64,000 nucleotides of DNA from Giardia muris. Its lineage: Eukaryota > Fornicata > Diplomonadida > Hexamitidae. Location: assembly GCA_006247105.1 (NCBI GenBank), contig CM016925.1:620001-684000 (forward strand), in the 5' to 3' direction. Positions 8,947 through 18,800 of the stretch are shown here, in pieces. A model generated the notes under the pieces. It was not told where the DNA came from. It worked only from the letters and a program-made list of their open reading frames with translations, and did not search any database. Position numbers and translations under genes: made by a program. Every line of letters begins with the position of its first letter. The stretch's first letter is position 1.

Positions 8947-10161
8947 TTATTGATTCTGATGTTTCTGTTGCATCTTCCTTAGACGAGCCTCTTCCAGACG
9001 ACGTTGGAGCTCGGGATCTTTAGCCTCCTCTTCCAATTGGGTCCAGTAACAAGCGTGAGGGTCGTCGTACTTCTTCCCATCCCAATATTCTGGCTCTTTG
9101 AGGTACTCTTGCAAAAGGGTCTGTTGTAAAACTAGGGGGAAGACTATGGCCGCATCCGCACAGATCTTGACGGGCCTCGCGGTCGGGGAGATCTTTCCCC
9201 AACTAACGGCTTCATCACAGCTTGCTCCCGCATCGGAACCATCAAACTCATGAGCCGTATTAATATATAGGGCGAAGTCGGCCCCATCACCAGCGAAGAG
9301 GTTTGCATTGAGGATGTGGTGCTTGATGACGCCACTTCCAAGGATAATACAGCCGTTCTTTGGTGATTTGATTGGTTGTGTATTCATCGCGCGAATATCT
9401 CCTACAACGTCAATGATCAGGCCAGGATTCTTATGGGAGTGGAAGAAGAGCATGTCACCAAGGCTACCATCGGTAATGGCGGGACAGAAGATCGGTATAT
9501 GGTTTTTCCAGGCCCAATAGGCTATGGACGTCTCATCGGCAATCCGCTCGCCCAGACGCCAGATGAGGCGTGAGGGAGTCCAATGATAACCCTGTCGTTG
9601 CTCCTCCAGACACTCATCAAAGATCGGGATGATCCACTGTTCGAAGAGACAATAATTCTCGTTGGGAACAAGAAGGTTTCCAATGCGGTTGATAGACTCC
9701 TCACGTAGCTTTGCACCCGAAAGGTGGAAATCACCAAGGAATGTTGGAGCTAAACACTTGATGATATCCTCTTCCACACCACCTGCAGAGGAGACTACGA
9801 CGTCCACGAGCTTATGTTGAACCAGGAACCGAATATATTCGCGCAACCCGGATGAGACGAGGTTTGAAGTGTAACCTAAGAAGATCTTACATCGAATCTT
9901 GGAGCGTTCCGCTTGGTCTTCGGGAAAGTCGCGATCCGGATCATAAGGATCATCACTCAACCTCCAGGCAAGCATTCGACGTACCTCCTCAATCCCTTTT
10001 GCCACTGTCGTGGCCGAAAACCCTATATGCTCAAAGCTACCAATAACAGCATCCAACGACTGGTTCTCTGGCTTGTTTAGGTCAAGGCCACGTACGATGG
10101 GACGTCCCTCAATACTCTCGGGGTTAGACGCCCGCAATACGTTGTCAGTTGCCTTCTGCAT
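8947..10161 (-). CDS. DHPS: deoxyhypusine synthase
   Basis: Uses spermidine and NAD to convert one lysine of eIF5A to deoxyhypusine, the first step of hypusine formation. The 404-residue protein matches the family along its length: GYTSNLVSSGLRE (about 95-107), SSAGGVEEDI, the NCL-type metal and substrate segment, PAITDGSLGDM (about 226), DVVGDIRAMN, LGSGVIKHHI, and EAVSWGKI near residue 335, whose lysine is the catalytic residue. The length is slightly above the human 369 owing to a charged C-terminal tail. The ATG at 10161 is 10 bp from the divergent gene's ATG. Together with eIF5, eIF4A and eL18 it adds to a translation-heavy window, though these genes are not adjacent. Confidence 0.95.
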   Translation of the reverse strand: MQKATDNVLRASNPESIEGRPIVRGLDLNKPENQSLDAVIGSFEHIGFSATTVAKGIEEVRRMLAWRLSDDPYDPDRDFPEDQAERSKIRCKIFLGYTSNLVSSGLREYIRFLVQHKLVDVVVSSAGGVEEDIIKCLAPTFLGDFHLSGAKLREESINRIGNLLVPNENYCLFEQWIIPIFDECLEEQRQGYHWTPSRLIWRLGERIADETSIAYWAWKNHIPIFCPAITDGSLGDMLFFHSHKNPGLIIDVVGDIRAMNTQPIKSPKNGCIILGSGVIKHHILNANLFAGDGADFALYINTAHEFDGSDAGASCDEAVSWGKISPTARPVKICADAAIVFPLVLQQTLLQEYLKEPEYWDGKKYDDPHACYWTQLEEEAKDPELQRRLEEARLRKMQQKHQNQ

Positions 10162-10171
10162 TTCTTCAGAA

Positions 10172-10951
10172 ATGAGTGTTACTGGTTTCTATCCACCCAA
10201 TGCTCATACGCGCTCCTTAAAGATCCCAGATGATGAATCCCTCCTACCGCAGAGATACGTCTACGCCCAGGGTCTACTTCGGAAGGAGGAGCTACTTCTA
10301 CTCAAACGTGAAGGATTAGCCGCAGACACTATTAATCATGAGCGGGAATATAGTATAATCGAGAAGAAGCGGAGAAGCCTCGGGACGAACGCCACGGTCC
10401 CTAGGCTTGCTCGCCAGTCGTCTGTGAGGCATCGATTTAGAGCGCCATCGTTAGATCTTTTAGCATCTGTCCATGCAACAGAGGCATTGGAGACGTCGTA
10501 CTCCGAGCTTCAGGAGGCGTGTGTGACCTGTAACGACGAGGACCTATATCAACTGGCTATGTCTCGACCAAAGGACTATAGGCCAACGTCGCAAGATATC
10601 GATCAAACACTTGAGTTGCTTCAGCGGCAGCTTCCAGGAAGGGTGGGGTCACCATTGCCACGGATCAAAAGGTCTCTTTCGCCGATGCCAAGCGTTGATG
10701 ACTCAATGTCATTTGAGGTGGCGTTTGGTACGTCTTACCATTCAGCTGCATCACCATCTCGTCTGGAACCGCCTGTCACCCCGACCTTTCTTCGTTATCG
10801 AAGACGCTCAATAGATGAAGCCGTAACACCTCAGACCACGGGAAGATCTGAATCGCACTTGCAAGCACAATCGCAGTCACAATCGCAATCGCCAATGTCA
10901 ACGAGGCATGCCATTCCAGTCCTTCGGAAGCAGCCCAGAAAGTGTAGGTAG
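10172..10951 (+). CDS. unknown Ser/Arg-rich protein
   Basis: A 259-residue protein starting at MSVTGFYPPN. The N-terminal half has charged helical stretches (about 30-75) and the rest is rich in Ser, Pro and Arg with several RxxS/RRxS sites, suggesting phosphorylation. Near the C-terminus a short Gln-Ser repeat (QSQSQSQS) is coded by imperfect CAATCG/CAGTCA repeats around 10,864-10,895. No family recognised. The ATG at 10172 lies 10 bp from the divergent deoxyhypusine synthase; the longer frame upstream is open only antisense through that gene. Confidence 0.55.
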   Translation: MSVTGFYPPNAHTRSLKIPDDESLLPQRYVYAQGLLRKEELLLLKREGLAADTINHEREYSIIEKKRRSLGTNATVPRLARQSSVRHRFRAPSLDLLASVHATEALETSYSELQEACVTCNDEDLYQLAMSRPKDYRPTSQDIDQTLELLQRQLPGRVGSPLPRIKRSLSPMPSVDDSMSFEVAFGTSYHSAASPSRLEPPVTPTFLRYRRRSIDEAVTPQTTGRSESHLQAQSQSQSQSPMSTRHAIPVLRKQPRKCR

Positions 10952-11104
10952 GAGGTAATAGGTATGGGTGATCGGTGTTCATTGGCTTTCTCCCCTTTCA
11001 GGTTCCTCTTAAAGGTGAGATGAGTCATACGAGACCTGATAGGATATGTGTCGCTCATAGCTATTCCAAACAGATCTTTCAACGTAAGTCAGTAGAGGTG
11101 TCCT

Positions 11105-12622
11105 TTACTCATCCTGCCAATGCGCCTTCACAAACCTGACGAAGACGTCATGTGCGTCAAGATCGGTGAAGATTTCGGGGCTAACGTCCACGCCGAAGGC
11201 TTCTAAGGCCTTTTGAACGGCTGAACTGTCATATTCTACCACGACGATGTCATAAAGCTCACCGGACTTCAAGTTCTGTGGCAATGGCCAGATGTAATAT
11301 GGAACCATACCATCTCTATGTGCTTTGCGAGATTTAGATAAGTACTCATACACCTGAACAAGGACGTCTCCAGGAATGGCTCTGAAGACGATGAAGCGTT
11401 CATTGGTATAGGGCATGAAGGCGTACGTATCATCAAGGGTAACAGGTCCCTTGAAAATCCCGTTGGGTAAGAAGGATGACCCGGAAATATAGCAATACTC
11501 ATGGGCCTTCAGTGGTGTTGGGTCTAATGGATATAGCACAGTAGGGATGATCTCACTTAGCCAAAGAGACCATACCCCATCCGATAGCGTGGGAGTTGAT
11601 GGCCATTCATACGTTCTTGGCGCAATCCCAAGTATTCGTCCTAAGTCTAAGCCACGTGAGTATAATTTGAACCGTTCTTGAATACGGCGAGCAGAAGGGT
11701 CTGGGAACCGTTTAAATGGCTCGCCAAGTATATCCTCAAGAACGGTTGGGTCCGTTGGGATGTCAGTCTTTTGTGCACGCCTTAGGCCTTGGCCTTTAGC
11801 CTCAGGTACAATAGTCAAATGGCTGATAAATCTGGCATGATATCCGGGTTCTGAGACGAGAGCATCAAAGTCTTCCTCACCCTCTTCTGGGTCCTGAAAG
11901 GGATAGACCCAAAGCTGCTTATGTTCATGCCCACCTAGGAAGATGATTGGTGTACGTGGTGGTAGAGAGGCGCGGAAGCTGGTTCGAATCGCGTTGAAGC
12001 TGTTGGGATCGGTGTCATATCCCTGATGGAATAGAACGATCACCATTTCTGGAAGAAGGTCTACGATCTCTTGAAAGAGCGGGTCCTTATAGAGAAGAGC
12101 AGGATCTGTGGCATACACCCCATCTGCACCAGCTCTTTGGTGAAGTAAACCTATGACTACCACTCGTATCCCAGATTGAGGGAGGTCAAGTACACGGTAT
12201 GGAGACCCAAGTAGATGTGATCCAATAGACTCCTCCACGATCACGTTCGTTGTTACGAGGCGTTCTCCAAGTAGCTTCGTTAACATCCTTTGTACCCAAT
12301 CAGTAGTCCCTTCCACAGAAATGTCGTGGTTTCCAACAGTAATGGCATCGTACGAAGTGAGTGAAAGGATATCATAGACGAAGGTCCCAATTGGAGTACC
12401 TGCATCTGAAAGACCACTCCCTTGGATGAAGTCGCCGGAGTTGAAGAAGAGGCAATCGTCACCCGCCTGTCGGTGTTGATGACAGCGTTGTTCCACGAAG
12501 TAGTTAACTAATGCGTAATCAGCAGATGCATCCGTTTCATGAGTGTGTCCTCCTATCCACCCATGATCATCACTCATGTGGTATACATGTAAGGCCGCGT
12601 ACGCCACTGCCAATAGGAGCAT
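11105..12622 (-). CDS. secreted calcineurin-like metallophosphoesterase (5'-nucleotidase type)
   Basis: A 505-residue protein with a short hydrophobic leader (MLLLAVAYAAL), suggesting secretion or lumenal location. Metal-binding motifs of the calcineurin-like family are visible: DDHGW near residue 18, GDFIQGS near 63, GNHD near 97, a histidine in LFHQGYD near 199, and GGHEHKQLW near 231. The C-terminal half resembles the 5'-nucleotidase substrate domain; the whole is like fungal YHR202W-type proteins. The likely substrate is a nucleotide or other phosphoester, not determined. The stop overlaps AGTAAAG, a near match to the polyadenylation signal. It lies downstream of the fructokinase on the same strand with a 155-bp gap in which nothing else is seen. 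Confidence 0.82.
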   Translation of the reverse strand: MLLLAVAYAALHVYHMSDDHGWIGGHTHETDASADYALVNYFVEQRCHQHRQAGDDCLFFNSGDFIQGSGLSDAGTPIGTFVYDILSLTSYDAITVGNHDISVEGTTDWVQRMLTKLLGERLVTTNVIVEESIGSHLLGSPYRVLDLPQSGIRVVVIGLLHQRAGADGVYATDPALLYKDPLFQEIVDLLPEMVIVLFHQGYDTDPNSFNAIRTSFRASLPPRTPIIFLGGHEHKQLWVYPFQDPEEGEEDFDALVSEPGYHARFISHLTIVPEAKGQGLRRAQKTDIPTDPTVLEDILGEPFKRFPDPSARRIQERFKLYSRGLDLGRILGIAPRTYEWPSTPTLSDGVWSLWLSEIIPTVLYPLDPTPLKAHEYCYISGSSFLPNGIFKGPVTLDDTYAFMPYTNERFIVFRAIPGDVLVQVYEYLSKSRKAHRDGMVPYYIWPLPQNLKSGELYDIVVVEYDSSAVQKALEAFGVDVSPEIFTDLDAHDVFVRFVKAHWQDE

Positions 12623-12775
12623 ATCTTATATCTTTTTCTCCTATCATTCATACACTTGTTCAGAAGGTCAGGAGTAAATGCTTCCTCAGCGGGTTCTGAA
12701 GAAGACTGACCTATTGAGGCACTGCTCCCTCTCCTTCTTCTCCAACCCCAAGGAGTTAACTCAACTTCGATTATC

Positions 12776-12782
12776 ATTCACT
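12776..12782 (-). terminator. polyadenylation signal AGTGAAT over the fructokinase stop
   Basis: On the minus strand AAG-TGA-ATG contains AGTGAAT, so the stop codon lies inside the signal. Confidence 0.6.
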
Positions 12783-13857
12783 TGAGATGAGCCATGTCAA
12801 CGTCCAAAGACATGCGCTTCACGACCTCCTCAACCTCCTGGATGGTTGGCATCCCAACGATCCCTCCGTACTTCGTAGTACTAAGGGCTGCAGTGATGTT
12901 TGAAAACTTGACGAGGTTCGAGAACTTATTGACGGTCACCTCGCTCATTTCCTCCAGGCTCTGGCGAGTGACGTCCAGCCTCTCAAGGCCATAGAGGAAC
13001 GATCCAATGAATGCGTCTCCAGCCCCGGTGACGTCTACCGTGTCAACGGGGATCCTATCTACCGCGATCACATGCTTGATACCTCCGGCAGTCTTCACGT
13101 AGAGCTCGGCCCCCTTGTCTCCTTTCGTCAGGAGAACCACACGGACCGATTGAACGAATAGGTGCTCTCGGATGAACTTGTCGATGAATGCGGCTTCCCC
13201 ACCCTTTGGCAGCTCCGATACATTAGCTAGGAAAGCGATTTCATCGTCGGCCACCTTGATGATGTGAGCAAGCGGGACAAACTCAAAGATAATGGAACGA
13301 TACTCGGGATGCCTTTCGACGGGCCAAAGCGACGTACGAACATTCGGGTCATAACTGACAATACCTCTGGAATTGTGCTCCCTGAAGGACTTGACACCAG
13401 TACGATGGCTCTCAGCCATTGGCGAAGGCGCTAAGCAGACAGAACCGAAATGGATGACGCGGCATTGATTGAGGGTGGGAAGCGCCTTTGCAATATCCTT
13501 GGTCCCATACTCCTTATGCGCACAGGGGTTGTCATAGAACAGCATCTGACGTGGCATGGTCCGCGAGACGAAGACGAGCATTGTACGGACATCAGCTGAT
13601 AGCTCGATAAAGTCCGTGCACACATGAGCATTCTTAAGAGTCTGGATCAGTCCCCTTCCAAACTCATCGTCTCCGACCTTCGAGGCGACATAGCACTTCC
13701 CACCACAGCCGGAACTATGGAAGAGGGTCGCGATGCAAGAGGCCGCATTTGCTGGAGCACCACCAGGCGCCTTCTTGAAGCCTTCAGCCTTGTCAAGGGT
13801 CACGTCCAGCTCCGTCGCGATGAGATCATAAAGCACTTCTCCAATCGTGAAGATCAT
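12778..13857 (-). CDS. fructokinase (PfkB family)
   Basis: A 359-residue sugar kinase that probably phosphorylates fructose with ATP. Start motif GEVLYDLIA, first PfkB signature region APGGAPANAA (about 30-40), KVGDDEFGRGL (about 60), and second signature DVTGAGDAF near residue 275, whose aspartate is the catalytic base. It resembles bacterial and plant fructokinases. The ATG at 13857 is used because the longer frame starts with TTG. It is divergent from an MFS sugar transporter across 376 bp, suggesting uptake and phosphorylation of one sugar. Acquisition by lateral transfer is possible but not shown by the sequence alone. Confidence 0.85.
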   Translation of the reverse strand: MIFTIGEVLYDLIATELDVTLDKAEGFKKAPGGAPANAASCIATLFHSSGCGGKCYVASKVGDDEFGRGLIQTLKNAHVCTDFIELSADVRTMLVFVSRTMPRQMLFYDNPCAHKEYGTKDIAKALPTLNQCRVIHFGSVCLAPSPMAESHRTGVKSFREHNSRGIVSYDPNVRTSLWPVERHPEYRSIIFEFVPLAHIIKVADDEIAFLANVSELPKGGEAAFIDKFIREHLFVQSVRVVLLTKGDKGAELYVKTAGGIKHVIAVDRIPVDTVDVTGAGDAFIGSFLYGLERLDVTRQSLEEMSEVTVNKFSNLVKFSNITAALSTTKYGGIVGMPTIQEVEEVVKRMSLDVDMAHLK

Positions 13858-14233
13858 TTCCTTTTTGTCGGCATGGTAACGGCCGGTGATTGTCGTTCCA
13901 CTCGGGTCATGCAAAAGTGACGAGCGGCCTCCTCTGGATCAAAGATGATTAAGTTCGTTAATCAGCTTTTTATTATACGCCGACAAGACGGACCCATGGA
14001 TACTCCCCCTGGCCCAGGACTACGCGAAAATTTGAGTTCCACCGCACCTTTCATTTAGAGCCCCATTGACCTTCTCCCATGTTTCTCGAGGAAGTGTGCA
14101 GCTGGTCTCCAGTAACGGGTCAAACGCTTTCCCGCCTACTTTGTGTGATCCCGAAAAACACGCCTACGCGCCTCTGGCCTCTTTTCCCTACCGCCCCGGG
14201 TCAAGGGCGGTCGCCCCAGAAAATTGCTGACCG
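13858..14233. promoter_or_regulatory. long divergent control region fructokinase/sugar transporter
   Basis: This 376-bp gap is far longer than the 7-59 bp between the other divergent pairs here. It has no convincing reading frame. It holds an inverted repeat TGATTAA-5-TTAATCA at 13,946-13,964 beside an AT-rich stretch, a plausible protein-binding site. The half nearer the transporter is C-rich. Confidence 0.45.
13946..13964. repeat. 7-bp inverted repeat in the divergent region
   Basis: TGATTAA and TTAATCA are separated by GTTCG; a possible regulator-binding site about 90 bp upstream of the fructokinase start. Confidence 0.4.
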
Positions 14234-15766
14234 ATGATATTCGACGATAAAAATATGGCGGTCAAGTACCCGAACCAGTTCTTGTTGTTCATATTCGTCG
14301 CCTTCACCGGCATGGGGATGGCCACTGTCTATACAAACATGCCTGGTACCATCATGAATCAGTACGCATACGACATGCGTGATTACTTCGGAAACACTTA
14401 TGACCCTTACAAGGGAACGGGCGGCAGTAGTAACAACGACACTATCTCCGCGTTCCTCTCATCAGGCTTCTTCATTGGCGCCCTCATCGGCTCACTGGTA
14501 ACAGACCCCATCTTCGCTAAGTTAGGACGCAAGGCCACGATCATCATTTTCACATTCCTTGCTGGCGTTCTTTGCGCCCTTTGCGCAATTCCTATTAAGA
14601 CAGCGTACGGGTGGGTTTATCTCATTGTTGTTCGCGTGGTAATCGGTTTCCCAGCTGGTATCATCCAGGCTCTCACTCCCCCATGGATCTCGGAGCTCTC
14701 AAAGCCCAAGTTCCGTGGTATCATGACGGTCGGGATCCAACTCTTCCTCACCTTTGGAATCCTTCTCGCAAATATTGTCGCGATCATCATCAATCCTCAG
14801 GGTGGTGAGGTGGACTTTGACATACAAACGACGAAGTACTGGTGGGTTGCATTCGTCGTCTCGGCGGTCATCCTTGCCATCGGCGGTCTCCTAACGTTCT
14901 TCATGCCGGAGACTGTTGGTACGGAGGAGACACCAGCTCAGCCTTCGGAGGGTAGCGCAACCGCCACTGGAAACTCCGTTGAGCTTCATGCTACGTCAGT
15001 CGAGCTTAAGGCTGGAGGACTCAACGAGGGCGCTGTGGGAGACAAGTCTCTTCATGATATTTCGTTCAAGGACTGCTTCTGCCGCAAGGACCTTCGTCGC
15101 TGCATCCTCGTTGCGTTCATCCTTCCAACGTTGCAGCAGTTCACCGGAATCAATGCCGTTATCATGTTTGCCGATGTCATGTTTGCCACTCTAGGGCTAT
15201 ATAATGCAGCGTATGTGGGTGCCTGTATCATTTGCGCATGGAATGTTGTCTCCACAATCGTCGCTGTTCCAATCGTCGATCGTCTGGGTCGTCGTGTCCT
15301 TCTCTTCACTGGAGTTCTTCTTCTGCTGGCTATGTTGATTCCGCTTATCCCCATCGGCGCCATTCAGGCGGGCCTGGGGAAGGATGAGAAGCTTAACACT
15401 GGTCTGTCAGCTCTCCTTGGTATCTGCATCTTCCTCTACATTCTTGGGTTCGCTGCCGCTCCTGGGCCGCTTGTCTTCACGATCTGCGGTGAGATGTTCC
15501 CGGAGGCCGCTCGTGTCAAATTCAACAGTATTGCTTTCGCAGTTCATAAGATTACTAGCATCATCGTCGTTTTCACGTTCCCGTATATGAAGTTCAACCT
15601 TGCCATTCCGTTTGGTATCTACTTTGTTCTCACCGTCATCCTAACAGTCTTCACATGGCTTCTGGTCCCTGAGACACGGGGTAAGAGCCTTGAGGAGATC
15701 GAGGCCCAGGTCGTCAATGAGTCGGTCTTCACGAGATTCGACATGTGCGGTAACGTCAAGAAGTAA
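14234..15766 (+). CDS. MFS hexose transporter
   Basis: A 510-residue sugar porter of the GLUT/HXT type in the plasma membrane. About 12 hydrophobic helices are visible. Family motifs: KLGRKATI after helix 2 (GRK), QQFTGINAV in helix 7 (hexose binding), DRLGRRVL after helix 8, and PETRGKSLEEIE at the end of helix 12. The central loop is about 70 residues and Ser/Ala/Glu-rich. The first loop is Asn/Gly/Ser-rich and contains an N-glycosylation-type NNDT site. The ATG at 14234 is the first. It is paired divergently with fructokinase. The stop overlaps AGTAAAG, near the polyadenylation consensus; it is convergent with the dynein gene, 58 bp away. Confidence 0.93.
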   Translation: MIFDDKNMAVKYPNQFLLFIFVAFTGMGMATVYTNMPGTIMNQYAYDMRDYFGNTYDPYKGTGGSSNNDTISAFLSSGFFIGALIGSLVTDPIFAKLGRKATIIIFTFLAGVLCALCAIPIKTAYGWVYLIVVRVVIGFPAGIIQALTPPWISELSKPKFRGIMTVGIQLFLTFGILLANIVAIIINPQGGEVDFDIQTTKYWWVAFVVSAVILAIGGLLTFFMPETVGTEETPAQPSEGSATATGNSVELHATSVELKAGGLNEGAVGDKSLHDISFKDCFCRKDLRRCILVAFILPTLQQFTGINAVIMFADVMFATLGLYNAAYVGACIICAWNVVSTIVAVPIVDRLGRRVLLFTGVLLLLAMLIPLIPIGAIQAGLGKDEKLNTGLSALLGICIFLYILGFAAAPGPLVFTICGEMFPEAARVKFNSIAFAVHKITSIIVVFTFPYMKFNLAIPFGIYFVLTVILTVFTWLLVPETRGKSLEEIEAQVVNESVFTRFDMCGNVKK

Positions 15767-15824
15767 AGGCGAAGATATGTTCTCCTCTTCTTTCTCCCCT
15801 CTTTCCATTTGTAGTTTACTCCGG

Positions 15825-18800
15825 TTACTGTTCTGGTAGCCGTCGCTTCCGCTGGACAGGAGGGATCATCGTTCTTCGTAGTCCACCAGCCGTTCGACAA
15901 ACCGCAATGATAGCACGTAGTCCCCAATCGTAGTGGTCCTGCTTTGAGAGTAGCTCCTTATTGAGGGAGTAGAGGGTTGTGAACTTCTTGGCGAGCGTGC
16001 GTGCGTCCATGAACCCGTTCGAGACGAGCATGATCTCTGTGATCATCGCAAAGTCAGGGACGACCATTGAAATCGGTCGGAAGAGGGCCTTCAGGTTATC
16101 GGGAAGCTCTGTACGACCAGCATAGCCTGGGTTCATCGTGATGAAGAAACCACACGTTGGAACGAGTCCAATCTCGATACCTTCGAAGTCAAAGCGTTCC
16201 TTCTTCCCGCGGATGGCATCCAGAACACTCTTGACCTGCATCGCGACGACAGACAGAACCTCAATTGAGATTCGGTTGAACTCATCGAAGCAACCCCAGG
16301 CACCAGACTGCGCGAGACCCTTGAAGATGTTCCCCATCGAGTAGAAGTCCATCTCGGACGAGCAGTTGAAGACATAGACCATCACTCCCATACCACGACC
16401 CAGATCCTTCGTCGTCTCCGTCTTTCCCGTTCCTGCAGGCCCTGCAGGCGCCCCACCCATGATGAGGTGCAAGCTCTGCGTCAGGGTGATATAACAACGG
16501 TCTGTCAGAGGTGTGATGACAAGACGTGCCGTGCAGCCGAGGTACTCGTGCGAGTAACGGAATTCAGCGTCACAGATGTTGATGAAGCAATCGTGATGCA
16601 CAGTATCATCAAAGCGGAGCTTGAGCTGGGACTGCCAAGCGAAACTAAGGTTGCTGTCGACCTTATCCTTGATGAGACTTGCAACGATGTCACGAGAGTG
16701 AACCTCAATGGTACAAATCGTCGAAATCTTCGTCCGTAGGTTCTTGTCGAGGTCGCCTTGAATCATTCCGATCAGGTGCATCAGAGAATCGTTCTGTCTC
16801 TTGGCGTAATCCTTCATCGCCATCTCATTCCCCTCCTCAAGCTTCTCGAAGGCCGTGTTGACCTCAGACGACCACCAGATCTGCAAGGAGACGAGGCAGA
16901 CCTGGGCAGGATACTTCTCGAGCCAGAGCTCCCGATCCATATCCAGGAAGTTCGTCAAAGCCTTCCCAAGCGTGTCACGAAGGGTCTCACGCATATGAAC
17001 AATGACATTGTTAAGCCAGGTCTCGACAGAGCCATCACATTGGCAATCATCCGTGAAGGGGACGTACTCGTTCTCCCCAGAGTACATACCATGCGCTAGC
17101 TTATCCATGACATCTTCTTCCGAGTGCCACTTAAGCTTATGAATGTTATCGAAAATCTTGCTCAGGTGCTTCTGGACCAGCTTCGGCTGCTGACCCTTGC
17201 TCAATATGTCAAGCAGATCCGTCGAGGAGACGAAGTAGAAGCGTGGGAACTGACGTCGCTTGGCGTCGAGATAATCTGCCAACGCCTTCTCACACTTCGA
17301 CAATTCGGCCTGAAGAGACTCCAGCTGGTGCTGGAAGTTTGGTGTTGTGCTGACGGTGATCGCACGTGCGACGTGGACCATCTTCTCCATGATCTTCTTC
17401 CAATTGTAATGGATGTCCTCGAACCGCTTCGAATCCTCAGGGAGCTGGGCGCGGATATCCTCGGACCCGATGAAGATCGGCTCGAGGTAGCCCCAGGTCT
17501 GTTGAACGCTGAGCCAGAGGGTAATGACTGCATCGACTGCCGCCAGGTCCTCCTGCCACTTTGTCACCTCCTGAAGCAGGCCCTTGACATACTTATTGTT
17601 CATCATATTCTGTACGACGAGTTGGTTGTCTTCAAGGGTCTCAACGAGTTCATCAGGGACGCAAACAAGGAAGAGGACTTCCTGTCCACTGGAGGTGAGC
17701 TCTTTGATCTGTTCTGGAGTTAGCTTCTCTTGTGTTGGATCTCCATACTTCATGTATTGGAAGCCCAAGTCCTTCCAGTTACCCTCGAGCTTAAGTAGCT
17801 GGTCCTTCATCTGCTTCTCCTTATCTGCACGTGCGACAATACTCTCGACATCATCTGCAAAGCGATGAAGCTCAAGGTTGATCAGATCCTCAAGCTTGAA
17901 GGTAGTGATATCGATCTTCTGGTGGATGATGTTCTCGAGTGCCTTCCAATGAGCTGGACCCATGGATGGAGAGCGCAATGAACTAATCAAGGGGAGAGTC
18001 TTCAGGAAATTCTTGACCTCCTCATCAAGCTTGACGTAGACGTCGAAGGAGCGAGCACCTCGATCAATATTCCGGATCTCCTTGGAGAACTTCTTGATCG
18101 TCTCCTCCATGTAGTCCGTATTGATATCCTTGAAGTCCGTCTGCTTCCAGGCCTCGATCTGGGTCGTTATTATGTCGACGACGTCCCAGACGCTCTTCAG
18201 GAGGACGAGCTCCTTATCCGTTGAAATCAGCATCGTGAAGTCGTCGGGCTTGTTCCCTGCCGAGAGGTTGACGTTGAAGAGAATCTGACTCTTCTGGATC
18301 TTCTGACCTTCGATATAATACTCATCGACGCGTTGCTTGTAAAAGTCAAGGAGCGGATAGGCATTCGTGGGAGTAGTTTCATAGAGGAAGGGCCCACGCT
18401 CCCGGAACTCCTCTCGGAAGGCGATCAACTTGTCCATGAACTCTTGAAGGTTCCGCAGGGTGTTATCTGTCTCCTGCCTCTTATGCGGCTCCAGTTCCTC
18501 CTTCGCCGCGTCGGCCTTCGTAAGGATCCCCTTCCACTTGTCCGGAAGCTCGTCGATGAGCCGAAGAGCGTCGCTTGGCATCGTCACGCTATGCTGGGCG
18601 AGCATCTGAACCGTCGCATTCATCGGCTCCCACATCAGATTCGTCGAAATCGCTCGCTCCTTAATCCCTGAGAGAACTTCCATGGCACGTACAAGCTCAT
18701 TCCGCTGGCCCTCCCCAACCTTTATTGCAAGAACGGCGTCAGCATTTGTGATGAAGTCCTGAAGGTCATGTAGCTTCGCGACATTTGTATCAACGAGATA

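Noticed and set aside
11101..11112. TCCTTTACTCAT, 11 of 12 bases of the Giardia non-coding RNA/split-intron processing motif (TCCTTTACTCAA, from memory); similar partial match at 15,759-15,770 on the minus strand
   Set aside because: Both are the antisense of a stop codon plus AGTAAAG polyadenylation-type signal (GAG-TAA-AGG and AAG-TAA-AGG). No snoRNA boxes were found beside the first one.
11975..11995. GGTTCGAATC, like a tRNA T-loop
   Set aside because: It is inside the phosphoesterase coding sequence and no cloverleaf can be drawn around it.
12574..12777. 67-codon ATG frame between fructokinase and the phosphoesterase
   Set aside because: It overlaps the phosphoesterase start in another frame, is short and basic, and has no family match.
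15619..15927. Continuation of the dynein heavy chain in another frame by a one-base shift (NDDPSCP...)
   Set aside because: The next residues do not resemble the dynein sequence after AAA1, and the frame runs antisense into the transporter gene.
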